Source: Novosphingobium sp. (lineage in GTDB: Bacteria > Pseudomonadota > Alphaproteobacteria > Sphingomonadales > Sphingomonadaceae). From it: a stretch of DNA of 64,000 bases. The stretch is taken from assembly GCF_027489515.1 (NCBI RefSeq), contig NZ_JAIXZS010000020.1, positions 1 through 64,000 on the forward strand, in the 5' to 3' direction. Position numbers and translations under genes: made by a program. Below, piece by piece: positions 46,096-56,791 of this stretch (positions are counted from its first letter, which is position 1; the number at the start of each line of letters is the position of its first letter). The notes under the pieces are model-generated. The model was not told the origin of the DNA and did no database searches. It was given only the letters and a program-made list of their open reading frames with translations.

Positions 46096-47901
46096 ATGAC
46101 ACAGGCGCCCTTCATCCTGCTCGACGATGCCCGCGAAGAAGGGGCAGGCCCGGCGCGGCTTTATACCGCGCCGCAAGAGATCGTCGTCGCGCGCCGGCCG
46201 GATGAAGTGGAAGCGGCGCTTGCCCGCATCGGCGCGGCGCCGGGGCACTGGGCAGGGATGATCGCCTACGAGGCAGGCCTTGCCCTCGAACCGCGTCTTG
46301 AAGCCCTGCTTACCGCGCGCACCGGCGCGGCAGGCCCGCTGGTGTGGTTCGCACGCTTTGCCGAAATGCGGAGCATGACCGAGGCCGAGGCGCAAGCCTG
46401 GCTCGATGCCGCGATCGAAGGGCGCGGCCGGCTTGGCCCACTCGATCCTCAGGTCTCGCCCGGCGGCTATGCGAAAGGGTTCAACAGCCTGAAATCGGCG
46501 ATTGCCGCAGGCGATATCTATCAGGCGAACTATACCTTCGAACTTGGCGGCGCGTGGGAAGGCGATCCGCTTGCGATCTACCGCGCGCTGCGCGGCGATG
46601 CCCGCTCCGGCTATGGCGCGGTGATCTGGGACGGCGCGCACTGGCACCTCTCGGTCTCGCCCGAGCTGTTCTTCACGCTCGAAGAGGGCCGCGCCGAAGT
46701 CCGTCCGATGAAGGGCACCGCCCCGCGCGGCCGCACGGCAGAGGAAGACGCCCGGTTCAAGGCCGCGCTCGCCTCCAGCGTCAAGGATCTCGCCGAGAAC
46801 CTGATGATCGTCGACCTCATGCGCAACGATCTCTCGCGCGTGGCCGAGCCCGGCAGCGTGCGGGTGGCGGCGCCCTTCGCGGTCGAGACCTATCCGACCG
46901 TCCACCAGATGGTGACGACGGTCCACGCCCGGCTCCAGCCCGGTGCGGACGCGCGCGATCTGCTGCGCGCCATCTTCCCCTGCGGCTCGATTACCGGCGC
47001 GCCGAAGATCCGGGCGATGGAACTGATCGATGAGGTCGAGCGCGATGCGCGCGGGCTTTACTGCGGAGCGATCGGGCGGATCGATGTCGCGGAAACGCAA
47101 GGCACTGGTGAGGCTGCCTTCAATGTGGCAATCCGTACGGTGCGGCTGCTGCCCGATTATCCGGGGGCAGGCCGGGGGCGCGCCACAATGGGGGTCGGCT
47201 CCGCAGTCGTTGCGGACTCGGCGGCTCTTCCGGAATGGCGCGAATGCCTGGTGAAAGGGGATGTCTTGCGTCTGGGGGCCAGCAGCGCCGATCTGATCGA
47301 GACGATGGCGTTCGATCCCGCCCACGGCATTGCGCTGCTCGAACTGCACCTTGAACGCATGAAGACGAGCGCCGCCGAGCTCGGCTTCGCATTCGATCGC
47401 CATGCGCTGCGCAATGCGATCCATGTGCTCTGTTTCGATCTCGATGCGCCCTCGCGCGTCCGGCTGCTCGTCTCGAAAAGCGGTGCCCATGCGCTCGAGG
47501 CGGCCCCGATGCCGCCCGCCTTGCCCGGTCCCGCGATCTGCGCGGTCCTCCCGCTCCCGGTGGCCGAGGGCGATTGGCGCCTGCGCCACAAAACGAGCGA
47601 CCGCCATTTCTACGAAGACGCCTTGCGCGCCGCCAAGGCCGCCGGGGCACACGAAGCGCTGCTCCTGCGCGATGATGGCCGGCTGACCGAAGGCAGCTTC
47701 ACAAGTCTTTTCGTCACCCGCGGTGACCTGCTGGTCACGCCTCCCGCCGCGCTCGGCCTCCTCCCCGGCGTGCTGCGCCGCAGCCTTCTCGATAGCGGCC
47801 GCGCGGTCGAAGGCGATGTAACCATGAACGATCTCGAATCCGGCTTCTTCATCGGCAACGCCCTGCGTGGCCTGATGCCGGCAAAGCTGCTCGGCGCATG
47901 A
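46096..47901 (+). CDS. pabB: Fused aminodeoxychorismate synthase (PabB) - aminodeoxychorismate lyase (PabC)
   Basis: A 601-residue fusion making p-aminobenzoate for folate. PabB (residues 1-380) has the chorismate site with PMKGTAPRGRTAEEDARF, DLMRNDLSRVAEPGSV and FPCGSITGAPKIRAMELI. PabC (390-601) has class IV aminotransferase features: LLELHLERMKTSAAELGF, the PLP Lys in LRHKTSDRHFYEDAL and LTEGSFTSLFVTRGDLLVTPP. It needs a glutaminase partner (PabA) not seen here. The two steps on one chain are known in other bacteria. The next gene overlaps it by 4 bp. Confidence 0.95.
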   Translation: MTQAPFILLDDAREEGAGPARLYTAPQEIVVARRPDEVEAALARIGAAPGHWAGMIAYEAGLALEPRLEALLTARTGAAGPLVWFARFAEMRSMTEAEAQAWLDAAIEGRGRLGPLDPQVSPGGYAKGFNSLKSAIAAGDIYQANYTFELGGAWEGDPLAIYRALRGDARSGYGAVIWDGAHWHLSVSPELFFTLEEGRAEVRPMKGTAPRGRTAEEDARFKAALASSVKDLAENLMIVDLMRNDLSRVAEPGSVRVAAPFAVETYPTVHQMVTTVHARLQPGADARDLLRAIFPCGSITGAPKIRAMELIDEVERDARGLYCGAIGRIDVAETQGTGEAAFNVAIRTVRLLPDYPGAGRGRATMGVGSAVVADSAALPEWRECLVKGDVLRLGASSADLIETMAFDPAHGIALLELHLERMKTSAAELGFAFDRHALRNAIHVLCFDLDAPSRVRLLVSKSGAHALEAAPMPPALPGPAICAVLPLPVAEGDWRLRHKTSDRHFYEDALRAAKAAGAHEALLLRDDGRLTEGSFTSLFVTRGDLLVTPPAALGLLPGVLRRSLLDSGRAVEGDVTMNDLESGFFIGNALRGLMPAKLLGA

Positions 47902-49073
47902 GCGAGGCCCATTTCAGCGCCGCGCTTCAGCGCATTTCCGCCTCGCGCACCACAGTGATGACCGACCGCGCCATCGCGCTGCGTGCCGAAGGGCACGACA
48001 TCATCTCGCTTTCGGTGGGCGAGCCCGATTTCCCCACGCCGCCGCACGTGATCGCTGCCGCCAAAGCCGCGCTTGATGCGGGCGATACGCGCTACACCGC
48101 CGTCCCCGGCACCGCCGCGCTGCGCGACGCGGCGGCCCTGCATTTCGCCCGCGATCTCGGCATCCATGTGCCGTCCTCGCAAGTGATCGTCAGCGCGGGC
48201 GGCAAGCAAGCGATCTTCCTAGCCATCGCCGCGACCGCCGGTCCGGGCGACGAGGTCCTGATCCCCGCGCCGTGGTGGGTCAGCTACCCCGAGATCGTCC
48301 GCTTCGCCGGGGCCGAACCCGTCGCGATCCCGACCACGCCGCAGACCGGCTACCGCATCAGCGCCGACCAACTGGCCGCCGCGATAACGCCGCGCACCCG
48401 CTGGCTGCTGCTCAACAGTCCCGGCAATCCCACTGGCGCGGTCTATTCTGCCGATGACCTCGCCGCGCTCGGCGAAGTCCTGCGCCGCCACCCGCAGGTC
48501 CTTGTCCTCAGCGACGATATCTACGCGCCCTTGCGCTATACCGAAGGCGCCCATGCCACGCTCGCGGTCGTCTGCCCCGATCTCGCGGACCGTGTGCTGA
48601 CCGTCTCCGGCGTATCCAAAAGCCACGCAATGACCGGCTTCCGCATCGGTGTCTCGGCCGGGCCGCAATGGTTGATCGGCGCGATGGCCAGGCTCCAGTC
48701 GCATGCTTCTGGCAATCCCTGCTCGATCAGCCAGGCCGCTGCCGTTGCCGCCTTCACCGGCCCGCAGGATTTCCTGCTCGATTGGCGCGAGCGCTTCCGT
48801 GTCCGCCGCGATGTGGCTGTTGCGGCGCTCAATGCCGTGCCCGGCCTCGCCACGCCTAGCCCCGATGGTGCGTTCTATTGCCTGGTCGATGCCGGCCCGC
48901 TGATGGCGCGCTTCGGCGATGACGAGGCGCTGGCGCTGCATCTCCTCGATCACGGCGTCGCGGTCGTCGCGGCCTCGGCCTTCGGCGGGCAGGATGGTTT
49001 CCGCATCAGCTTTGCGGCAGACGATGCCCGCCTTGCCGAAGCTCTCTCCCGCATCGCCAAGGCCCTGAAATGA
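47898..49073 (+). CDS. Class I pyridoxal-phosphate aminotransferase (aspartate aminotransferase-like)
   Basis: A 391-residue cytosolic enzyme of fold type I. The PLP Lys lies in LTVSGVSKSHAMTGFRIG, the phosphate/ring contacts in SAGGKQAIFLAI and NSPGNPTGAVYS, and the cofactor Asp in VLSDDIYAPLRY. The N-terminal DIISLSVGEPDFPTPPHVIAAAKAALDAG is typical of subgroup I-gamma aspartate aminotransferases. It probably interconverts aspartate/oxaloacetate, but substrate range cannot be set from sequence. It overlaps the PabBC stop by ATGA, so the two are translationally coupled. Confidence 0.93.
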   Translation: MSEAHFSAALQRISASRTTVMTDRAIALRAEGHDIISLSVGEPDFPTPPHVIAAAKAALDAGDTRYTAVPGTAALRDAAALHFARDLGIHVPSSQVIVSAGGKQAIFLAIAATAGPGDEVLIPAPWWVSYPEIVRFAGAEPVAIPTTPQTGYRISADQLAAAITPRTRWLLLNSPGNPTGAVYSADDLAALGEVLRRHPQVLVLSDDIYAPLRYTEGAHATLAVVCPDLADRVLTVSGVSKSHAMTGFRIGVSAGPQWLIGAMARLQSHASGNPCSISQAAAVAAFTGPQDFLLDWRERFRVRRDVAVAALNAVPGLATPSPDGAFYCLVDAGPLMARFGDDEALALHLLDHGVAVVAASAFGGQDGFRISFAADDARLAEALSRIAKALK

Positions 49074-49083
49074 CAATGGCGCA

Positions 49084-49785
49084 ATGATCACGCTTCCCAT
49101 CCTGTTTGAGGACGCCGAGGCGCTCGTCATCGACAAGCCCGCCGGCCTGCCGATTGATCGGCCCCGCGCCGGGGGCACCAGCCTCGAAAACTATCTCGAT
49201 GCCCTGCGCCTCGGGTTCCAGCGCTTGCCGCTCGCGGTTCACCGGCTTGATCAGGATACCTCGGGCTGCCTGCTCCTCGCGCGCAACGCCAAGGCGCACA
49301 AGCGCTTCGCCGCGGCGTTTGAAGCGCGGCAGGTCGAGAAGGTCTATCTCGGTGTCGTCGCCGGGCCGGTCGCGGATGACGATGGCACCATCGCCCTCAA
49401 TCTCTCCAAGATCAGCAGTGCGGAAAAGGGCTGGCGGATGATCGCTGCGCGCGCGGGCAAGCCTGCCATCACGCACTGGCGCGTGCTCGATCGCAAGGAA
49501 GGAATGACGCTGGTCGAGTTCCGCCCAGAAACCGGCCGCACCCACCAGATCCGCATTCATGCGCTTGCGGGCCTCGGTGCCGCGCTGCTCGGTGATCCGG
49601 TCTATGGCAGCGGCGCCGATGTAACGACGGGCGCCCGGCGCACCATGCTTCACGCCGCCGCGCTCACCGTGCCGCGCGAAGGCAAGGCGCCGATTGCCGC
49701 AAGCGCGCCGCTCCCGGCCGATTTCGCAGCGCTCGGGTTCGCGGAAGTTGAGCCTGAGGCTGACCCATGTCCACCGACGCCCTGA
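49084..49785 (+). CDS. RluA family pseudouridine synthase
   Basis: A 233-residue enzyme that isomerises uridine to pseudouridine in rRNA or tRNA. The catalytic Asp is in AVHRLDQDTSGCLLLARNAKAHKRFAAAF, and EKVYLGVVAG and LVEFRPETGRTHQIRIHALAGLG are family signatures. There is no S4 domain, as in the short RluA/TruC type. It begins 10 bp after the aminotransferase and its end overlaps arfB by 19 bp, so these genes likely share a transcript. The target base is not predictable. Confidence 0.92.
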   Translation: MITLPILFEDAEALVIDKPAGLPIDRPRAGGTSLENYLDALRLGFQRLPLAVHRLDQDTSGCLLLARNAKAHKRFAAAFEARQVEKVYLGVVAGPVADDDGTIALNLSKISSAEKGWRMIAARAGKPAITHWRVLDRKEGMTLVEFRPETGRTHQIRIHALAGLGAALLGDPVYGSGADVTTGARRTMLHAAALTVPREGKAPIAASAPLPADFAALGFAEVEPEADPCPPTP

Positions 49786-50180
49786 TCGAACGCGCGCTTG
49801 GCCTGATCGAGGAGAGCTTCATCGCCTCGGCAGGGCCCGGCGGGCAGAACGTCAACAAGGTGGCGACGGCAGTACAGATACGCCTCGATGTTTTCGCGCT
49901 GCGCCTCGAGCCGCAAGTGTTTCACCGCCTCAAGGAACTCGCCGGCAGCAAGATGACCGCGCGCGGCGAGATCGTGATGACCGCGCGCAGCTACCGTACG
50001 CAGGAACAGAACCGCGAGGATGCGAGGAATCGGCTTGCCGACCTGCTGCGCGAGGCCGCGACGCTCCCCGCACGACGCGCAAAAACGCGGCTCAACCGCG
50101 TCGGCAAGACCGAACGTCTGGCAGGCAAGAAGAACCGCAGCGCCATCAAGGCCGGCCGCGGCAAAGTCCGGCTGGACTAG
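49767..50180 (+). CDS. arfB: Ribosome rescue peptidyl-tRNA hydrolase ArfB
   Basis: A 137-residue protein with the release-factor GGQ motif in ASAGPGGQNVNKVATAVQIRLDV (near residue 27) and a basic C-terminal tail (KTRLNRVGKTERLAGKKNRSAIKAGRG) that enters the empty mRNA channel of stalled ribosomes. It has no codon-recognition domain, as expected for ArfB/YaeJ. It frees peptides from ribosomes lacking a stop codon. It overlaps the pseudouridine synthase gene by 19 bp and converges with a small lipoprotein gene (4-bp overlap). Confidence 0.94.
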   Translation: MSTDALIERALGLIEESFIASAGPGGQNVNKVATAVQIRLDVFALRLEPQVFHRLKELAGSKMTARGEIVMTARSYRTQEQNREDARNRLADLLREAATLPARRAKTRLNRVGKTERLAGKKNRSAIKAGRGKVRLD

Positions 50181-50434
50181 GGCTTCGCGCTGGCGCCATC
50201 CGCTGCGGCGGAGGCGGGCGGGGCGGTAAGATCCGCGGGCACGGTCGCGTCCACCAGCGGCGGGGCAGGGCGATTCTGCAGCATTTCCGCTGCCTCATCG
50301 AGCGCGCGGGCTTCGCCGACGGTCACGCCGCCGGGGCCCGGATCGGTGTCCTTCTGACAGCCGCTGAGGCACAGGGCTGCGGGGAGCAGCGCCGCAGCGG
50401 CTAGCGCCGCACGCAGGCTCCCCGCGCCGGTCAT
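50177..50434 (-). CDS. Small hypothetical lipoprotein
   Basis: An 85-residue protein with a lipoprotein signal (LLPAALCLSGCQKD; Cys after LSG is the acylation site). The mature part is a short Ala/Pro-rich chain with GEARALDEAAEMLQNRPAPP, likely unstructured. Lipoproteins with the phrase VGEARALDEAAEML are, from memory, found in sphingomonads, but no role is known. It starts where the upstream lipoprotein gene ends (1-bp overlap), so the two form an operon. Confidence 0.65.
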   Translation of the reverse strand: MTGAGSLRAALAAAALLPAALCLSGCQKDTDPGPGGVTVGEARALDEAAEMLQNRPAPPLVDATVPADLTAPPASAAADGASAKP

Positions 50435-50742
50435 TACTGAGGCTTCTGCTCTTCGGCAGCGGCTGCTGCGGCGGCCTTGGCTTCCTCGGCAGCCGAGACG
50501 GCGCTGTCCGCCGCGCTCTTGGCTGCGTCCTCGGCGCTCATCGCGGCCTGCGAGGCATCGGCGGCAGGCGCAGGGGCAGCAGCCGAAGGCTCGGCCGAGG
50601 GCAGTTCGTCGGCGGGCATCTCGACGTTGTCGGCGGTCGCGCCGGCCGAAGCGTCGTCAGTCTTGCCGCAGGCGCTCAGCGCGAATGCGGCGGCGCAGGC
50701 CAGCACGGTGGCGAGGCGCTTGATCTGGATGGTCTTGGTCAT
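50434..50742 (-). CDS. Small Ala-rich hypothetical lipoprotein
   Basis: A 102-residue protein whose signal peptide ends with the lipobox FALSACGKTDD. The mature part is very rich in Ala with Ser, Asp and Glu (a region SAEDAAKSAADSAVSAAEEAKAAAAAAAEEQKPQ likely to form a coiled helix). No motif or family is recognised. The ATG at 50742 is fixed by the signal peptide. It is the first gene of a two-lipoprotein unit divergent from the sahR-like gene. Confidence 0.65.
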   Translation of the reverse strand: MTKTIQIKRLATVLACAAAFALSACGKTDDASAGATADNVEMPADELPSAEPSAAAPAPAADASQAAMSAEDAAKSAADSAVSAAEEAKAAAAAAAEEQKPQ

Positions 50743-50877
50743 GGGTGTCCCTCGAACAGGTCTGGATGGTGCATCGAGGCGGCGCGGGGCCGCTGCGCCG
50801 GCGCGTTCTAAAGCGCGCTCCCCGTCAAGGCAAACCTCAAACCGCCGATCCGGAAGGTTGTGCCCGGACTGTTATGC

Positions 50878-50899
50878 CATATAAGGAAATCTTTATACG
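50878..50899. promoter_or_regulatory. Upstream operator half of a twin palindrome (SahR-like)
   Basis: CATATAAGG (50878-50886) and CTTTATACG (50891-50899) around AAAT, the same architecture as the perfect palindrome at 50908-50929, with two base changes. The centres of the two are exactly 30 bp apart, about three helical turns, so a regulator could bind both on one DNA face. Confidence 0.65.
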
Positions 50900-50907
50900 A
50901 CTTGCAT

Positions 50908-50929
50908 CATATAAAGAATGCTTTATATG
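50908..50929. promoter_or_regulatory. Downstream operator, perfect palindrome
   Basis: CATATAAAG (50908-50916) and CTTTATATG (50921-50929) form a perfect 9-bp inverted repeat around AATG. It ends 9 bp before the ATG of the ArsR-type gene, so binding would block promoter or translation start. It is very AT-rich against a GC-rich background. ArsR-family regulators bind such repeats; for SahR this links it to control of methionine cycle genes. Confidence 0.7.
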
Positions 50930-50937
50930 AGGTTCCC

Positions 50938-51930
50938 ATGTCCGTTCTCGAAGCCCTGCGCGCACTGGCCGACCCCACCCGGCTGAGGATCATGCGGCTG
51001 CTTGCCAGCATGGAACTCGCTGTGGGTGAACTTGCGCAAGTTCTCGGCCAAAGCCAGCCGCGCGTCTCCCGCCACATCAAGATCCTCTGCGATGCCGGCC
51101 TTGCCGAGCGCCGCCGCGAGGGCGGCTGGGTGTTCCTGCGTGCTGCCGTCAGCGAAGCCGGCTCGCCTGATACCCTCGGCACCGCACTCGCCCGCGTCCT
51201 CGTCAGCGCAGAAGCTGCCGATCCCGGCTTCGGAGCCCAGTGCGCCGAGGACCGTCAGCACCTCGGCGTGATCCGCTCCGCGCGCGAAGCCAGCGCGGCG
51301 GACTACTTCGCGCGCCACGCCGCGCAGTGGGACGAACTGCGCAGCCTCCACATCGCCGATGGCCCGGTCGAAGCCGCGCTCGGTGAGATGCTTGCCGGCC
51401 AGATCGGCCGCCTCCTCGATGTCGGTACCGGCACCGGGCGCATCGCCGAGCTGTTCGCGGATCGCGCCAGCCACCTTACCGGGCTCGACAAGAGCCCTGA
51501 AATGCTCCGCCTTGCGCGCACCCGGCTGCAGCACTTGCCCGCCGGCCACGTCACGCTGGTCCAGGGCGATTTCGCGCAGTTGCCGTTCCCGGATGCGGGC
51601 TTCGACACAGTTCTGTTCCACCAGGTCCTGCACTATGCCTTCGCTCCGCAAGCCGTGCTGGCGGAGGCCGCGCGCGTCACCGCGCCGGGCGGGCGCGTCG
51701 TTATCGTCGATTTCGCCCCGCACGACCGCGAGGAGCTGCGCACCGCCCACGCCCACGCGCGGCTCGGTTTCTCCGACGCGCAGATCGCGGGCCTGCTCAC
51801 TGCGGCCGGGTTCGACCCCGCCGGCGATCGCGCGCTTCCGGGGCACGAACTCATCGTCAAGATCTGGACCGGTGTGCGCCGCAGCGAGCGTGCCACCGTG
51901 ACCGAATTCCCGAGGCTGGCAACCCAATGA
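50938..51930 (+). CDS. ArsR-type regulator fused to a SAM-methyltransferase domain (SahR-like)
   Basis: A 330-residue protein, ATG at 50938. Residues 1-85 are an ArsR winged helix (MSVLEALRALADPTRLRIMRLLASMELAVGELAQVLGQSQPRVSRHIKILCDAGL). Residues 120-330 are a class I methyltransferase-like domain with LLDVGTGTGRIAELF (near 159), VIVDFAPHDREEL and GLLTAAGFDP. Such fusions heading met genes in Alphaproteobacteria are known as SahR, where the domain is thought to sense S-adenosylhomocysteine. The metF overlap (ATGA) and the twin palindromes upstream support a role as repressor of this operon. Confidence 0.88.
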   Translation: MSVLEALRALADPTRLRIMRLLASMELAVGELAQVLGQSQPRVSRHIKILCDAGLAERRREGGWVFLRAAVSEAGSPDTLGTALARVLVSAEAADPGFGAQCAEDRQHLGVIRSAREASAADYFARHAAQWDELRSLHIADGPVEAALGEMLAGQIGRLLDVGTGTGRIAELFADRASHLTGLDKSPEMLRLARTRLQHLPAGHVTLVQGDFAQLPFPDAGFDTVLFHQVLHYAFAPQAVLAEAARVTAPGGRVVIVDFAPHDREELRTAHAHARLGFSDAQIAGLLTAAGFDPAGDRALPGHELIVKIWTGVRRSERATVTEFPRLATQ

Positions 51931-52868
51931 CCACCACCTTCGATCAGCTCCGCGAGGCGCGCACTGCGCTCGATACCCCGCTGTTTGCGGGCCTTCCGGG
52001 CGATATCCGCGTCTCGTTCGAGTTCTTCCCCCCGCGCACCGATCCGCTGATGGAGCAACTCTGGGAGGTCGTGACGACACTCGCGCCGCTGCGCCCCAGC
52101 TTCGTCTCGGTGACGTACGGTGCAGGCGGATCGACGCGCGATCGCACCCACGGCACCGTCTCGCGCATCATCAAGGAAGCGCGCCTCCCTGCTGCAGCGC
52201 ACCTCACCTGCGTCGAGGCGAGCAAGGCCGAGATCCGGGACGTCGCCGAGAGTTACTGGGAAGCCGGCGTGCGCCACATCGTCGCGCTGCGCGGTGACAT
52301 GGGCGCACCAGGGGTGCCGTTCACCCCGCATCCCGATGGCTATGCCAATGCGGCGGAACTCGTTGCAGGCCTCAAGGCCATCGCTCCGTTCGAGATCTCG
52401 GTCGCCGCTTATCCCGAGATGCACCCGGATTCGCCGAGCCTCGAGGCCGATATCGACAATCTCAAGCGCAAGCTCGATGCCGGGGCCAGCCGCGCGATCA
52501 CGCAGTTCTTCTTCGAGCCCGAAACCTTCTTCCGCTTCCGCGACAGGCTGGCCGCCGCCGGGATCACCGCCCCGGTCCTTCCGGGCATCCTCCCCGTCTC
52601 CAACGTCGCGCAGACGCGCAAGTTCGCCGCCGCCTGCGGCGCGCAGATCCCGGCGTGGATGGACGGCCTGTTCGAAGGCCTCGATCATCACCCCGCCTCG
52701 CGCCAGCTTGTCGCCGCCACCGTCTGCGCCGAGTTCTGCCGCCGTCTCTACGCGGGCGGCGTGCGCGATTTCCACTTTTACACGCTGAACCGCGCCGAGC
52801 TGTCCTACGCGATCTGCCACCTGCTCGGCCTGCGCCCCGAACGCGCCCCGCTGGAGCAAGCTGCATGA
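51927..52868 (+). CDS. metF: Methylenetetrahydrofolate reductase
   Basis: A 313-residue FAD enzyme that reduces 5,10-methylene-THF to 5-methyl-THF, the methyl donor for MetH. Signatures are VSFEFFPPRTDPLMEQLW, FVSVTYGAGGSTRDRTHG, RHIVALRGDMGAP, the later ITQFFFEPETFFRF and HFYTLNRAELSYAICHLLGL. It overlaps the SahR-like gene by ATGA and the first metH half by ATGA, so the three are translationally coupled. Its expression is expected to be held down when SAH is low (inference from the upstream regulator). Confidence 0.97.
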   Translation: MTTTFDQLREARTALDTPLFAGLPGDIRVSFEFFPPRTDPLMEQLWEVVTTLAPLRPSFVSVTYGAGGSTRDRTHGTVSRIIKEARLPAAAHLTCVEASKAEIRDVAESYWEAGVRHIVALRGDMGAPGVPFTPHPDGYANAAELVAGLKAIAPFEISVAAYPEMHPDSPSLEADIDNLKRKLDAGASRAITQFFFEPETFFRFRDRLAAAGITAPVLPGILPVSNVAQTRKFAAACGAQIPAWMDGLFEGLDHHPASRQLVAATVCAEFCRRLYAGGVRDFHFYTLNRAELSYAICHLLGLRPERAPLEQAA

Positions 52869-53923
52869 CGATCACTCCATCCGCTGCCCGTACCGCTCTG
52901 CTCGAGCAGGCCGGCAAGCGCATCCTCATCACCGATGGCGCGTTCGGCACCGAGATCCAGAACTGGAAGCTGACCGAGGCCGATTACGCCGGCAATCTCG
53001 GCTTCTCGCGCGATCAGAAGGGCAACAACGACATCCTCGCGCTAACGGCACCGCATGTGCCCGAATCGATCCACCGCGCCTATTTCGCGGCGGGTGCGGA
53101 CATTGCGGAGACCAACACCTTCTCCGCCAACCGTATCAGCCAGGCCGATTACGGCGCCGAACACCTCGTGCGCGCAATCAACCTCGAAAGCGCGAAGCTC
53201 GCCCGCCGCGTCGCGGATGAGTTCACCGAGGACGACGGCCGCCCCCGCTTTGTCGCTGGCGCCATCGGTCCGACCAACAAGACCCTCTCGCTCTCGCCCG
53301 ATGTCAACGATCCGGGCTTCCGCGAGATCGACTGGGACTTCCTTGTCGAAGTCTACCGCGAACAGGCCGAAGCGCTGATCGAAGGCGGCGCAGACTTCAT
53401 CCTTGTCGAAACTGTGTTCGATACGCTCAACGCCAAGGCCGCGATCATGGCTGTCCGCCATCTCGAGCAGCAGCTTGGCCGCGAAGTGCCGATCATGCTC
53501 TCGATGACGCTGACAGATCTTTCGGGTCGCAACCTTTCAGGCCACACGGTCGAGGCCTTCTGGTACGCCGTCCGCCACGCCCGCCCCGTCACCATCGGGC
53601 TCAACTGCTCGTTCGGCGCTGCCCAGCTGCGCCCCCATGTCCGCGCGCTCTCGCAGATCGCGGACACCCTGATCATGGTCTACCCCAACGCGGGCCTGCC
53701 CAACGAACTCGGCCAGTACGACGAACTCCCCGCCACCACTGCTGGCCTCGTTCACGAGTGGGCCGAGCACGGGCAGGTCAATGTGCTTGGCGGCTGCTGC
53801 GGCTCCACGCCCGAGCACATCGCTGCGATAGCCCGCTCGGTGCAGGGCCTGCCCCCGCGCCAGCTGCCGCAGCACCAGACCGCCACAGCGCTGGCTGGCC
53901 TCGAACCCTTCGTGATGGCCTGA
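52865..53923 (+). CDS. metH: Methionine synthase, homocysteine-binding half
   Basis: A 352-residue protein equal to the N-terminal domain of B12-dependent MetH, which binds homocysteine through a zinc in GLNCSFGAAQLRP and GGCCGSTPEHIAAI (three Cys ligands). The start TALLEQAGKRILITDGAFGTEIQ is typical. In E. coli MetH this domain is one chain with the pterin, B12 and activation domains; here it ends at 53923, and the rest is a separate gene 115 bp downstream. Split MetH is known in several Alphaproteobacteria. It starts within the metF stop. Confidence 0.94.
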   Translation: MTITPSAARTALLEQAGKRILITDGAFGTEIQNWKLTEADYAGNLGFSRDQKGNNDILALTAPHVPESIHRAYFAAGADIAETNTFSANRISQADYGAEHLVRAINLESAKLARRVADEFTEDDGRPRFVAGAIGPTNKTLSLSPDVNDPGFREIDWDFLVEVYREQAEALIEGGADFILVETVFDTLNAKAAIMAVRHLEQQLGREVPIMLSMTLTDLSGRNLSGHTVEAFWYAVRHARPVTIGLNCSFGAAQLRPHVRALSQIADTLIMVYPNAGLPNELGQYDELPATTAGLVHEWAEHGQVNVLGGCCGSTPEHIAAIARSVQGLPPRQLPQHQTATALAGLEPFVMA

Positions 53924-53927
53924 CCAT

Positions 53928-53962
53928 CTCCCCTCCCGCTCGCGGGAGGGGCCGGGGGAGGG
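53928..53962. repeat. REP-like palindrome between metH halves, copy 1
   Basis: It has the same 10-bp arms CCCCTCCCGC/GCGGGAGGGG as the doublet at 3003-3134, with a 2-nt loop (53930-53951) and the flank CCGGGGGAGGG. It starts 5 bp after the stop of the first metH half. Together with 53992-54026 it forms a second inverted doublet. Confidence 0.8.
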
Positions 53963-53991
53963 CATGTTGCCGCTCGCCCGACCAGAACACA

Positions 53992-54026
53992 CCCTCCCCT
54001 AGCCCCTCCCGCACGCGGGAGGGGAA
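53992..54026. repeat. REP-like palindrome between metH halves, copy 2 (inverted)
   Basis: The palindrome spans 54003-54024, with flank CCCTCCCCTAG on the left; in reverse it matches 53928-53962 closely. It ends 13 bp before the start of the second metH half, so it could affect how much of the second half is made, for instance by a hairpin in the shared mRNA. Confidence 0.8.
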
Positions 54027-54038
54027 CAGGAAGCAGAA

Positions 54039-56687
<2,649 letters not shown>

Positions 56688-56791
56688 GGCGCAATCCGGC
56701 CCGTTCCTTTGGTGCAATCGTATTTCGCTTGGCACTTGGCTAGAAGCGGCCAATCCAGGGGCAAAAGGATATAGGGGAGGTATCCAAGCCA

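Noticed and set aside
50743..50937. A SAM or SAH riboswitch before the metF-metH operon
   Set aside because: The upstream region is short and shows two protein-type palindromes, with no extended riboswitch fold that I could recognise.
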